DNA of 33,674 nt from Flavobacteriales bacterium (GTDB taxonomy: Bacteria; Bacteroidota; Bacteroidia; UBA10329). The notes under the pieces are model-generated. The model ran no database searches and was not told where the DNA came from. It worked only from the letters and a program-made list of their open reading frames with translations. Position 1 is the first letter of the stretch, and every line of letters begins with the position of its first letter. Below are positions 8,759 through 17,000 of this stretch, piece after piece. The DNA lies in contig JAGYJL010000027.1 of assembly GCA_018402015.1 (NCBI GenBank), forward strand, positions 1 through 33,674, given 5' to 3'. The position numbers were made by a program, and so were the translations under genes.

Positions 8759-9575
8759 ATGAAAAAGATCTAGTACCAACCGATTTTTCGGAATCTGCCT
8801 ATGCGGCCGTGCAGAAGCTGCAGCAGCAATAGCCAAGAAACAGATGCACGCGTCTACTTGCTGCATGTGGTGAGTTTATTGGAATACGGAGATGAAGAGA
8901 AATTTCTGAAGCAACTGTTCTGTGATGCTTGTCTGAAACGTATGCAGGAAATGGTGAATCAACCGTTTTTTGAAGGTGTTAATGTAGTAGAAGTTATTAC
9001 AATTGATACCTGCATGAATGTGAACAAGCTTGCCATAAAAATGAGACGATCCGATCGTGATGGGTTCTCACGGTGTGAGTGGCATTAAGGAAATCATCTG
9101 GTATCGAATGCACAGAAGCATCCTGAGACGCCTGAAATGCCCAGTACTAACGGTGAAGCACGTTCCTAAAACTTGAATTTCAACAACATCGTTTTCGCCT
9201 CTAATTTTTGATAACGAGGTGAACCAGCGTTTTTCCACATTGAACGATTTGCCGAGATTTCGATGCTAAGATTCATCTTCTTAGGGTATGTACTATGGCG
9301 GAATTCACTACTACACGCTCAGCTCACGAAAAATGCATCGGCTTGCAAAAGCTACTGGACTGAAGGATTACACGACCAACGTCTACAATAGCAATACCCT
9401 CGAATCGGGCATTAGCGAGTTTACCGGAAGAAACCGGGGCCGATCTAACTTCGCCATTGCCACACGGTCAGCAGAGATGGTCTGTTCCATGTTCTGGTTA
9501 AAGTAGAACCGAAGCATTGGTCAACCATGGTGAGATCCCTGTGCTGAGTATGACCATTCAGGGATTGGGGAATGA
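8759..9575 (+). pseudogene. Tandem universal stress protein (UspA family), frameshifted
   Basis: Read across frames, the gene encodes a two-domain Usp protein of about 270 residues. The first domain has LVPTDFSESAYAA right after MKKI, then DARVYLLHVV and VMGSHGVSGIKE, ending CPVLTVKH. The second domain contains GLKDYTTNVYNS and a region leading to VNHGEIPVLSMTI. The G-x2-G-type nucleotide-binding motif (GSHGVSG) is visible in domain one. Frame breaks are repaired by one extra base in short runs: C at 8770, G at 8817, A at 8838-8840, G at 9048. A further G near 9567-9570 brings the stop to 9573-9575. The only long intact frame inside is 8801-9088. Usp proteins bind ATP or act in stress survival; the exact role is unknown. 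Confidence 0.75.
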
Positions 9576-9630
9576 GACCAATAAGCTAGGGACTGGAATA
9601 CCTTTTAGTTTCACGGCTCAAATTTCCGTG

Positions 9631-10430
9631 ATGCAAAGTTTGAAAGACAAAGTAGTAGTTATAACAGGTGCTGGAAACGGTATCGGTAGAGCATTGGCGC
9701 AACTTCTCGCAGAAAAAGGAGCGAAACTTACCTCAATAGCCGAACGGCAGCCAACTTGAGGAAACCGCCAATCTCCTTGCATTGGAGGATTCACGACTGT
9801 TCACGCGTGCGTTCGATATTTCCGATAAGGTGCGGTATTTCAGTTTGCTCAGGATGTCAATGCATGGAGCAGTGGACATGGTCATCAACAACGCTGGTGT
9901 TGCCACTGGGCTCACTTTCGAAGAGTTGGAGATCTCTTGTGATTTCGAATGGATATTCTCCATCAATTACATGGGTGTGGTCTACACGAGCAAAGCCTTT
10001 TCTACCTTCTTAAGAAAACAGCAGAGTACAACTGCGTTGGTCAATACCTAAGTTTATTTGGCATGGTACCCATGTCCTTTAAACCCCTTATTGTTCTACG
10101 AAATACGCTGTTCGTGGACTCACCGATTCGTTGCGAATGGAATTGCCGGACACCAAAATAAAGGCGATCGGGGTTTACCCAGGTGGTGTAAAACGGGCAT
10201 AACAGCCAAGGCATTGAAGCAGAACTGAACCGCGCTTACACCAAACTTTCGAGCAATTACTGGTAATGCCTCCGGAAAAAGCGGCTGAGATCATTATGAG
10301 CAATCCAACAGGGAAAAGCGGATATCATTGTAGGAAACGATGCCAAGAAGGCCATCTTTGCTTACAGGTGGATTCCATCTTTGTTGAATAAAATGGCTTT
10401 GAAAACCATGCGAGAATTAAGGGTAAGTGA
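9631..10430 (+). pseudogene. Short-chain dehydrogenase/reductase (SDR), frameshifted
   Basis: The protein starts MQSLKDKVVVITGAGNGIG, with the Rossmann cofactor loop TGAGNGIG at residues 12-19. Later pieces in other frames give DMVINNAGVATG (the NNAG motif), FSINYMGVVYTSKAF, SLFGMVPMS (Ser of the active site region), YCSTKYAVRGLTDSLRMEL (catalytic Tyr-x3-Lys as YxxxK in YCSTK) and GVYPGGVKTGI. All SDR landmarks are therefore present in order over about 265 residues. Each break is mended by one base in a homopolymer: C at 9731-9732, G at 9758, T at 10088-10089, A at 10190-10193, and A near 10418 to end RELKGK at TGA 10428-10430. It is a NAD(P)-dependent oxidoreductase; substrate unknown. It converges on the phosphatase-family gene. 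Confidence 0.8.
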
Positions 10431-10437
10431 CAACTCC

Positions 10438-11234
10438 CTATTCGCACTCTCGTTGCACACTACCGTCCAAACGGCCTGATGGTCAGATAACGATTGACCA
10501 ACCGTGTTGTAAATATTCCCCGATCCAACAGCCGAGAGCTACCGTAAATGCGATCTACCCAATTAGACGTTTGGTACGAAATAAACCGTTCAATACGGCA
10601 TCGCACTGATAGCGCTTAGATTGAAATCGCCTGTTATCACAATATCTCATCATTACGAACGCCTTTCTACTTTCAACCCAGTTCACAAAACGTTCAAACC
10701 CTAGTTTCTCGCTCTTCAGAATTATTGTTGTGCCAATTGTAGGTGTTGTGGTAATGAAACAGATTCAGATATGTTAAGCCTGCCGCCAATGTAGAGTTTA
10801 ACATATTGTGCTTTACGCCCCACTTATCACCGCTCATCGGTATCGCATCAACGCTCGACGTACTCTACGATAGGTAACTTCGAAACCGCATTACCACCTT
10901 CTTTGGCTGTTCCAAACTTTGTTGAACGCTGCGACAGATAAATCGATGAGGGTACTCCGACAAAACTTCTAACGCACCCAGCATTCGGGTTCTACTTCCT
11001 GCATACAAAGAACCTGTTCGCCCATTAACATGCTTTGGAATGCCGACAGATTCGTTCGGAAATCCCCTCGCCATTGGGTCCTTGCTCCATGAATATTATA
11101 TGTGGTCAACCTGGAACTCACTTACAGAATCTCCACCACTTGTTAATGCAGGGAATTCAGTAAGTCAATTCAGTACAGAAGGATAATGAAAGTGCAGTAA
11201 GAAGAATAACCGCCCTTGACGAAAACCTGAGCAT
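10438..11234 (-). pseudogene. Endonuclease/exonuclease/phosphatase-family lipoprotein, frameshifted
   Basis: ATG 11234 begins a lipoprotein-like signal (LLTALSLSFC, Cys at residue 20). Pieces in several frames then spell the EEP fold: VTTYNIHGA, GEQVLCMQEVEP (the metal-binding Glu), TLAAGLTYLNLFHYHNTYN, VITGDFNLSA (the TGDFN block), WVDRIYGSS and LSDHQAVWT (the SDH block with the catalytic His). The order and spacing fit a protein of about 265 residues. Members hydrolyse phosphodiesters or phosphomonoesters with Mg2+; the substrate cannot be told. The longest intact frame is only 69 codons. As with its neighbours, frameshifts are the only damage, and the motifs themselves are well kept. Confidence 0.6.
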
Positions 11235-11331
11235 TACAACGGATTGAATACCACGTTGAACATCATGTGGTTCCCATCACCCTAGCAACCTAGGTCAGTT
11301 CCTTGACTTTGAGTTTACCTACTATTCGATA

Positions 11332-11922
11332 TTACAAACGTTCGAAACTACTGATGGCAGCGGTTCCACCGCAGTTAGCATTGTCATCATTGATAATCTG
11401 AACAACGATCTTCGCATTAGCCGCCATTCAACGAATACCAAACGCCCTGATTAGCCCCTCCTTCATCAAATCCGGTAATGGTAAGTTGGCCGTTTACAAT
11501 GTTCAGTAATGCGTTTCCTTCCGTGTCTGTTCACCCCGCCACATCGTGCATCAGGTAACCAGAGGTAGCAGCAGCATCGGCAGAGCTGACAACCTCATTC
11601 CACGCTGTAGCAGCGTTATCGCTGGCCCGGCACAAAGAGTTTCGATCAAAGAAAGAACCACTGAACTGCATGGCGAAGTTGTTTGCCGGATTATTATGGC
11701 GAACGTCTAATAGATGCCACCAACCAGTTGCACCGCTGGGGAAGTTAACGGGGTTGTCCGTTTCCTGAAGAATCCAGATTGTGCTCCAGCATTTCCGAAG
11801 CCCAGCGTTTGACCTTGATCGGTTCTGCTGTTGCTAACTCCATAAAAAAGTCCACAAGCTCGAGTCCCATCTCTAGTGATTGATTGTCGAACAATTGTAG
11901 CTCCTTCGAAACAGTATTCACG
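11332..11922 (-). pseudogene. C-terminal continuation of the collagen-like protein, frameshifted
   Basis: Downstream of the stop at 11923 the other frames continue the same protein. They read GTRACGLFYGVSNSRTDQGQ, LGFGNAGAQSGFF, FPSGATGWWHLLDV, NNPANNFAMQFSGSFFD, SDNAATAWNEVVSSADAA, SGYLMHDVAG, TEGNALLNIVNGQLTITGF and VVQIINDDNANCGGTAAISSFERL, ending TAA at 11334-11332. From 13221 to 11332 there are 1890 bases, exactly 630 codons, so the indels cancel. The sequence looks like a beta-rich trimeric C-terminal head, as in tail-fibre-like or adhesin tips. This is an inference from its position after a collagen-like stalk. Confidence 0.6.
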
Positions 11923-13221
11923 TTACTTACTGCATCCTGTATCAACTGCAGCATCCTTCAGCAACTCCCGAGAATTATGGAACGAAATGCTAGAACGCTT
12001 TCCAGTGCCAGCAGTATTTTCTGCAATAGCTATCGAGGCATCATTAGGAGGGAATTCAGTAGCCCCATCTCTACTAACAGTCGCTTTTCCTTGCACATCC
12101 AACTTACTATCTGCATCTCGGGTACCTACCCCGATGTTACCATCGGAACGAACGGAAAGCAGATCATAAGCAGACCCAACTGTACCGATACTGAAGTAAT
12201 CGGCATTAGCAATGGAATTGTTGTCTCCAATGGTCATTCGTAGGTCAGAAACATCTGAAGCAATATTGTAACGCGCCATATTGATAAAGTCGCTGTTTTC
12301 ACTATCGCTGCCGCCTGCCGATGGACCACCACTGAAAATGAGAAAGTTTCCATAACCCGGAAGCGCTCCACTTGGTCCTGGATATATGAGACCGATCCGT
12401 ACATCCCCATCGACATGCAATTTGGTAAACGGGTTAGGAGTACCGATTCCAACATTGGTTCCATCATCATAAATCTGACTACAAACAGCAGAAGTTCCAT
12501 CTGATTTTATCACCGCGTTTAAGGTATTGCAGCCTATTGGACCAGCTGGACCAGTAGCTCCTGTTGCTCCAGCAGGACCGGTGACTCCATTGGCTCCTGT
12601 TGGACCTTGTGGTCCAGTTGCTCCGTTCGCACCTTGAGGACCGGGTAATCCCTGAACACCTTGTGGTCCTTGAGGACCCTGAGGTCCAATAAGTCCGTCA
12701 GCACCTTGTAAACCTGTTGGCCCTTGTGGACCAACAGGACCTGTAGCTCCAGCTAATCCGTTCGCACCTGTAGGGCCTTGTGGTCCTGGTAAACCTTGAG
12801 GACCAGTTGCTCCTGCTGGCCCTTGAGCACCCGTAACACCTGCCACACCTTGTGGCCCTGTAACTCCGTTAGCACCAGAAGGACCCTGAGCACCTGTTGC
12901 ACCAGTTGCACCGTTTGCCCCAGCAGGCCCAATCGGACCCTGTGGGCCTTGAGGACCAATGGCTTCTACCCATTGCGCTCCATCGAAATACCAGAACGAG
13001 TTACTATCTGTATCATAAACAAGCAGTCCTGTTGCCGGGGTAGCTATGCCTGTTCGTTGTACCGTGGTCAATCTTGGAACCAGAAGCCCCTTATCAGCAG
13101 CCGTTAGATCTAAAACAGCACTTGGATCCGGAAAATTGGTTCCTATACCCATATTATCCTGAGAGAATGCTACAAAATGTGCGCTAAACAGGGCACTTAG
13201 TAAAATCAAGATCTTCTTCAT
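11923..13221 (-). CDS. Exported collagen-like (Gly-X-Y) repeat protein, main intact part
   Basis: ATG 13221 is preferred over 13308 because it opens directly with a signal peptide ([21 protein letters not shown]). An N-terminal head (residues 22-88) has [17 protein letters not shown], a pattern typical of Bacteroidota fibre-type surface proteins, and ends [13 protein letters not shown]. Residues 89-229 are 47 uninterrupted Gly-X-Y triplets, rich in GPQ, GAN, GAT and GPT. After GC follows a region repeating [17 protein letters not shown] and [17 protein letters not shown]. The triplets should form a trimeric collagen-like rod between two heads. No T9SS tail is seen in the intact part. The frame stops at 11923 by a frameshift; the real C-terminus continues to 11332. 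The gene lies 40 bases downstream of the secreted-protein gene at 13262-13882, probably in one transcript. Confidence 0.85.
   Translation of the reverse strand: MKKILILLSALFSAHFVAFSQDNMGIGTNFPDPSAVLDLTAADKGLLVPRLTTVQRTGIATPATGLLVYDTDSNSFWYFDGAQWVEAIGPQGPQGPIGPAGANGATGATGAQGPSGANGVTGPQGVAGVTGAQGPAGATGPQGLPGPQGPTGANGLAGATGPVGPQGPTGLQGADGLIGPQGPQGPQGVQGLPGPQGANGATGPQGPTGANGVTGPAGATGATGPAGPIGCNTLNAVIKSDGTSAVCSQIYDDGTNVGIGTPNPFTKLHVDGDVRIGLIYPGPSGALPGYGNFLIFSGGPSAGGSDSENSDFINMARYNIASDVSDLRMTIGDNNSIANADYFSIGTVGSAYDLLSVRSDGNIGVGTRDADSKLDVQGKATVSRDGATEFPPNDASIAIAENTAGTGKRSSISFHNSRELLKDAAVDTGCSK
12535..12957 (-). repeat. Coding repeat: 47 Gly-X-Y triplets
   Basis: A 9-base periodic stretch encodes 47 consecutive Gly-X-Y units without interruption. 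On the plus strand it appears as repeated GGxCCxxxx-type words. Proline is frequent at X but hydroxylation is not expected in bacteria; Thr, Asn and Gln fill Y. Such runs often vary in copy number between strains through slippage. Confidence 0.95.
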
Positions 13222-13261
13222 ACCAGATTCTTTATATCGTGTGAAAATAGGAAATACGGGT

Positions 13262-13882
13262 TTATTTATCCCAACCAAGGATGGAGGTGTTCCCACTTTG
13301 TGTTCCAACCCAATGTCGCTTTGGGTCCTTTTTAGGTTTTGGCGTTGTATCTTGGGCTGCTCTTCGTTCTTCTTCTAAGATAGCCTGTTGTAACAGCGGC
13401 ATGGTCTGTACTTCAGAATTCTGAGAAACGGGTTTCTTCTTTACTACGGTAACACCAGAAGCATCACGTTCTCCTTTCAATTCAGCCGAAAGAGATGCAA
13501 TATATAGCGTTGCCTTGCCAGAGTTCAGTGGCCTCGCATCGAGCAGCAAACTGTCTTTAACAAAACCATCGGAAGTAGTTGCTTTGTAACCATTCTCGGT
13601 AAGCAATTGGCGAAACCGCGAACTGGCTTCAGGTGTTACTGCCCAATAGAACTTTACACAGGTATCGTTTTCAAATAGGGCGGTCTGATGAATGCCTGAT
13701 TCTATATTGTGTACTACGCGCTCCTTCTTATAATCGATAATACGATAGGGTTTTAGAAGGGTTTGCACCGTGGTTCGCTTCTGTCCAAGAAGTTGGTCCA
13801 CGATCTGCGCATTGCCGCAAAGAGACGCGGTCGTTAACAGAACAAGGATGAACGTTTGTCGAAAAAGAAACAACTTTAGCAC
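13262..13882 (-). CDS. Small exported protein of unknown function
   Basis: This is a 206-residue protein with a hydrophobic N-terminus (about residues 4-25, ending GNAQ) consistent with a signal peptide. The middle is a mixed alpha/beta sequence ([34 protein letters not shown]) with no motif that I recognise. The C-terminal 45 residues are charged and Pro/Lys/Arg rich ([19 protein letters not shown]) and likely disordered. It ends 40 bases before the collagen-like gene on the same strand, so the two are probably co-transcribed, and it may help export or anchor that protein. This role is only a guess from position. It is divergent from the PKD protein gene. Confidence 0.75.
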   Translation of the reverse strand: MLKLFLFRQTFILVLLTTASLCGNAQIVDQLLGQKRTTVQTLLKPYRIIDYKKERVVHNIESGIHQTALFENDTCVKFYWAVTPEASSRFRQLLTENGYKATTSDGFVKDSLLLDARPLNSGKATLYIASLSAELKGERDASGVTVVKKKPVSQNSEVQTMPLLQQAILEEERRAAQDTTPKPKKDPKRHWVGTQSGNTSILGWDK

Positions 13883-13901
13883 GCGCTTTGGGTCTACGTA
13901 A

Positions 13902-13909
13902 CAAAGGTA
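13902..13909 (-). promoter_or_regulatory. Candidate Bacteroidota -7 promoter element
   Basis: On the minus strand these bases read TACCTTTG, an exact match to the Bacteroidota -7 consensus TAnnTTTG, about 20 bases before the ATG at 13882. A TTG lies upstream at 13940-13938, but its spacing of 28 bases is longer than the usual 19-21, so the -33 element is not convincing. Confidence 0.35.
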
Positions 13910-14004
13910 GACTTTAGTTACTGTTGAAAAGTAAGTGCAATTAATTGATGAAACTGGGAACTTTCAAGGCGCACCTTCGTAGCCGACAACTGCACATGAT
14001 AAGT

Positions 14005-17000
14005 ATGAAAGAAAATCTAACAAGGCTGATGCGTTCAATCACTTGCATCGGACTTCTTTTGATAGTTCAACACACTGAGGCTCAAGTAACGGCCGATTTC
14101 GTGGCGAACAACACATCTGGCTGTAGTCCTTTGATCGTGAACTTTCAGAACCTCTCTACAGGTTCTGGACTTACCTACCAATGGAATTTAGGCAATGGGA
14201 ACACCTCCGTTTCAGAAAACCCAGCTGCCAGTTATATCAATCCTGGAACTTACACCATTACCCTTACTGTTTCAGGGCCTGGAGGAACAGACACCGAAAC
14301 GAAAACTGCCTATATAACGGTTTTCACTCCCCCTACTCCAGATATACTTCCATCGCAGACCATTGGTTGTTATCCTTTTACGGTGAATTTCACCGACCAA
14401 TCGGCTGTAGGCAGTTCACCCATTGTAAGTTGGTCGTGGGATTTCGGTGATGGCGGCACCTCAACCGACCAAAATCCCAGCCATACGTATACTACACCAG
14501 GCATTTTTGATATTACCCTTCTATTGGTAGATGCTAATGGATGTGCTGGCAACCTTTCGTTTGCAGATGTGATCGAATCGAATAATAACAATCCTTCTGC
14601 CGTGTTTACAGGCGACCCGCTGGTAAGTTGTCTACCTCCCAGCAACGTCAATTTCACCAACGCATCATCGGGTGGAACAGGTAACCTTTCTTATTCGTGG
14701 GATTTCGGTGATGGAAATACCTCTAGCAACCTCAATCCAACCAATACCTACAATGCTTCAGGGCTATTTGATGTGAGTCTCACGGTAACGGATGAATTGG
14801 GATGTAGCAATACTTCCCTTCAAACGGAATATGTTGAAATTGTTGATAATGTTTCCATCGATTTTGCAGCGAACAATACAACCATCTGTTTGGGTGATCA
14901 GGTCTCTTTCGTTGATATTTCGAGCCCAGTGCCAACAAGTTGGGAATGGGATTTTGGAGATGGTAATTCGTCAACACAGCAATTTCCCACACACACGTAC
15001 ACAACACCCGGTACATACGAGGTTTCTCTGACCGCAGTTTACAGTTCTTCCTGCCAAGGAACGGAAACCAAGACCGCCTACATCACGGTCGGTGAAATAC
15101 CGTTTGTTGATTTTACAGCCGATCAGACGGCTGGATGCGAAACACCATTCCCCGTTCAATATGCCAATAACTCTTTAGGAAGTGGCGTTCTAGACTACTT
15201 ATGGACATTTGGCGATGGAAACACATCAACTGATGAAAACCCATTTCATGAGTACGCCTCGAACGGCATTTATAACGTAAGTCTTACAGCCACCAACACA
15301 GACGGTTGCAGCAATACGGTTACGGAGCAGGGTTACATTAATGTGGCGCTGACCCAGGCCGATTTTCTTCCAGACGTTTTCGGGTTCTGCCAGCCATTGG
15401 ACGTGAATTTCAGCGACCAGAGTGTTTCTGGAACCGACATTGTAAGCTGGGAATGGGATTTCGGTGACGGTGGTTCCTCCTCTTTACAAAATCCTTCGTA
15501 CACCTATGCGGATACCGGTATTTTTGATGTAAGCCTCATCATTACCAACGATCTTGGATGTACTGACACACTGACCCGCACCAACTACATTTTCGTTTAC
15601 ACGCCACCGGTAGCAGATTTCTTTGATAACGACACCGTTATCTGCCCTGGCGAATTAGCGTTCACAGACCTTTCGCTCAACGCCACGGATTGGTTCTGGG
15701 ATTTCGGAGATGGAGATGCATCCACCGATCAAAACCCTATCCATGAGTTTCAAGATACCGGGTATTTCGACATTACCCTCATTACTTTGAACAACGGTTG
15801 TTCGGATACCCTTATCGTTGAGAACATGGTTTACGTAAGTCCGCCAATTGCGGCTTTGGAGTACAGTTTCGACTGTAGTATGCCCAATACCTTCACTTAC
15901 ACCAACGAATCGTACGGCTTTACTTCTTGGAATTGGATCTTGCCCGATGGAAGTACCAGTACAGACGACCCTCTGGTACTTACCATTCCAAACCCGGGGC
16001 AATACTTGGTAAGGATAACCACTGCCAACGATACTTCTGGTTGTGTTGATGTGGCCGGAGACACCATTAACGTTACGCAGTTACAGGCCGATTTCAGTGC
16101 TATAAACACGCAGGGTTGCGGTCCGTTGGATGTGGAGTTCACGGATGAGAGCACCGATGCCATTTCCTACGAATGGTATTTCGGAACCGGAGCGTATTCA
16201 CAGGAAGAAAATCCAAGTTACACGTACAGCGATATCGGTACGTATGACGTTGTACATGTGGTACGAGACGTGAACGGTTGTACCGATACCATTGTGGAAC
16301 CGCAGTTGGTAACGGTTATCGGTTCCATTATCAATTTTGAGGTGGATACAACCATTGGCTGCGATACGCTTGCAGTTCAATTTCTGGACCTGACCACACC
16401 ACCCAATTCGGTTACAGATTGGCTTTGGGATTTTGGCGATGGCAGTACGTCCACTCAAGCAAACCCGATACATATTTATCAGGATGCGGGCGTTTATGAT
16501 GTATCCTTGACCATTACGGATCTTGGAGGATGTACAAGCACCATGGTTATTGACGATGCCGTTAACTACATTCCATACCCGAACCCATTGTTTGACGTGA
16601 ACAATTCTGTTGGTTGTATGGGAGAGCCTTTCACCTTTACCAATAACTCTACAGGTAACGCAATTAGCTACCTCTGGAATTTTGGGGATGGTGCCACTTC
16701 AACCGATGAGAACCCTGTACATGCTTACAGCCAAGAAGGAACATACAGCGTTACACTTACAGCTTTCAATGCCAATGGTTGCGATAGTTCTTTGACCCTC
16801 GTAAACCTGATAGATATCCAGCATCCGGATGCCGATTTCTCCGCATTCCCAACCTTTGCGTTCTGCCCTCCTCTTTTGGTCAATTTTACAGACCTGAGCT
16901 CTGTTGATGCCGTTTCGTGGTTCTGGGATTTCGGAGATGAAAGCTCATCCAACCTTCAGAATCCATCGCACATCTACACCGAGTCGGGTATTTATTCCGT

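Noticed and set aside
7860-11922. Genomic island of degraded genes
   Set aside because: The damage is nearly all single-base run-length change with intact motifs, and the genes are ordinary chromosomal families. Sequence error explains it better.
12535-12957. CRISPR-like or satellite DNA repeat
   Set aside because: The periodicity is 9 bases and follows the Gly-X-Y codons of an intact frame; it is a protein repeat.
11332-13221. Phage tail-fibre gene marking a prophage
   Set aside because: Collagen-like stalks and VGIGT repeats occur in phage fibres, but no phage structural, lysis or integration gene is near and the protein has a signal peptide.
13945-14004. Start of the PKD gene at TTG 13945 or ATG 13948
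   Set aside because: A start at 14005 gives a proper signal peptide; the upstream 20 residues are Arg/His-rich and unlikely before it. The upstream start is not excluded.
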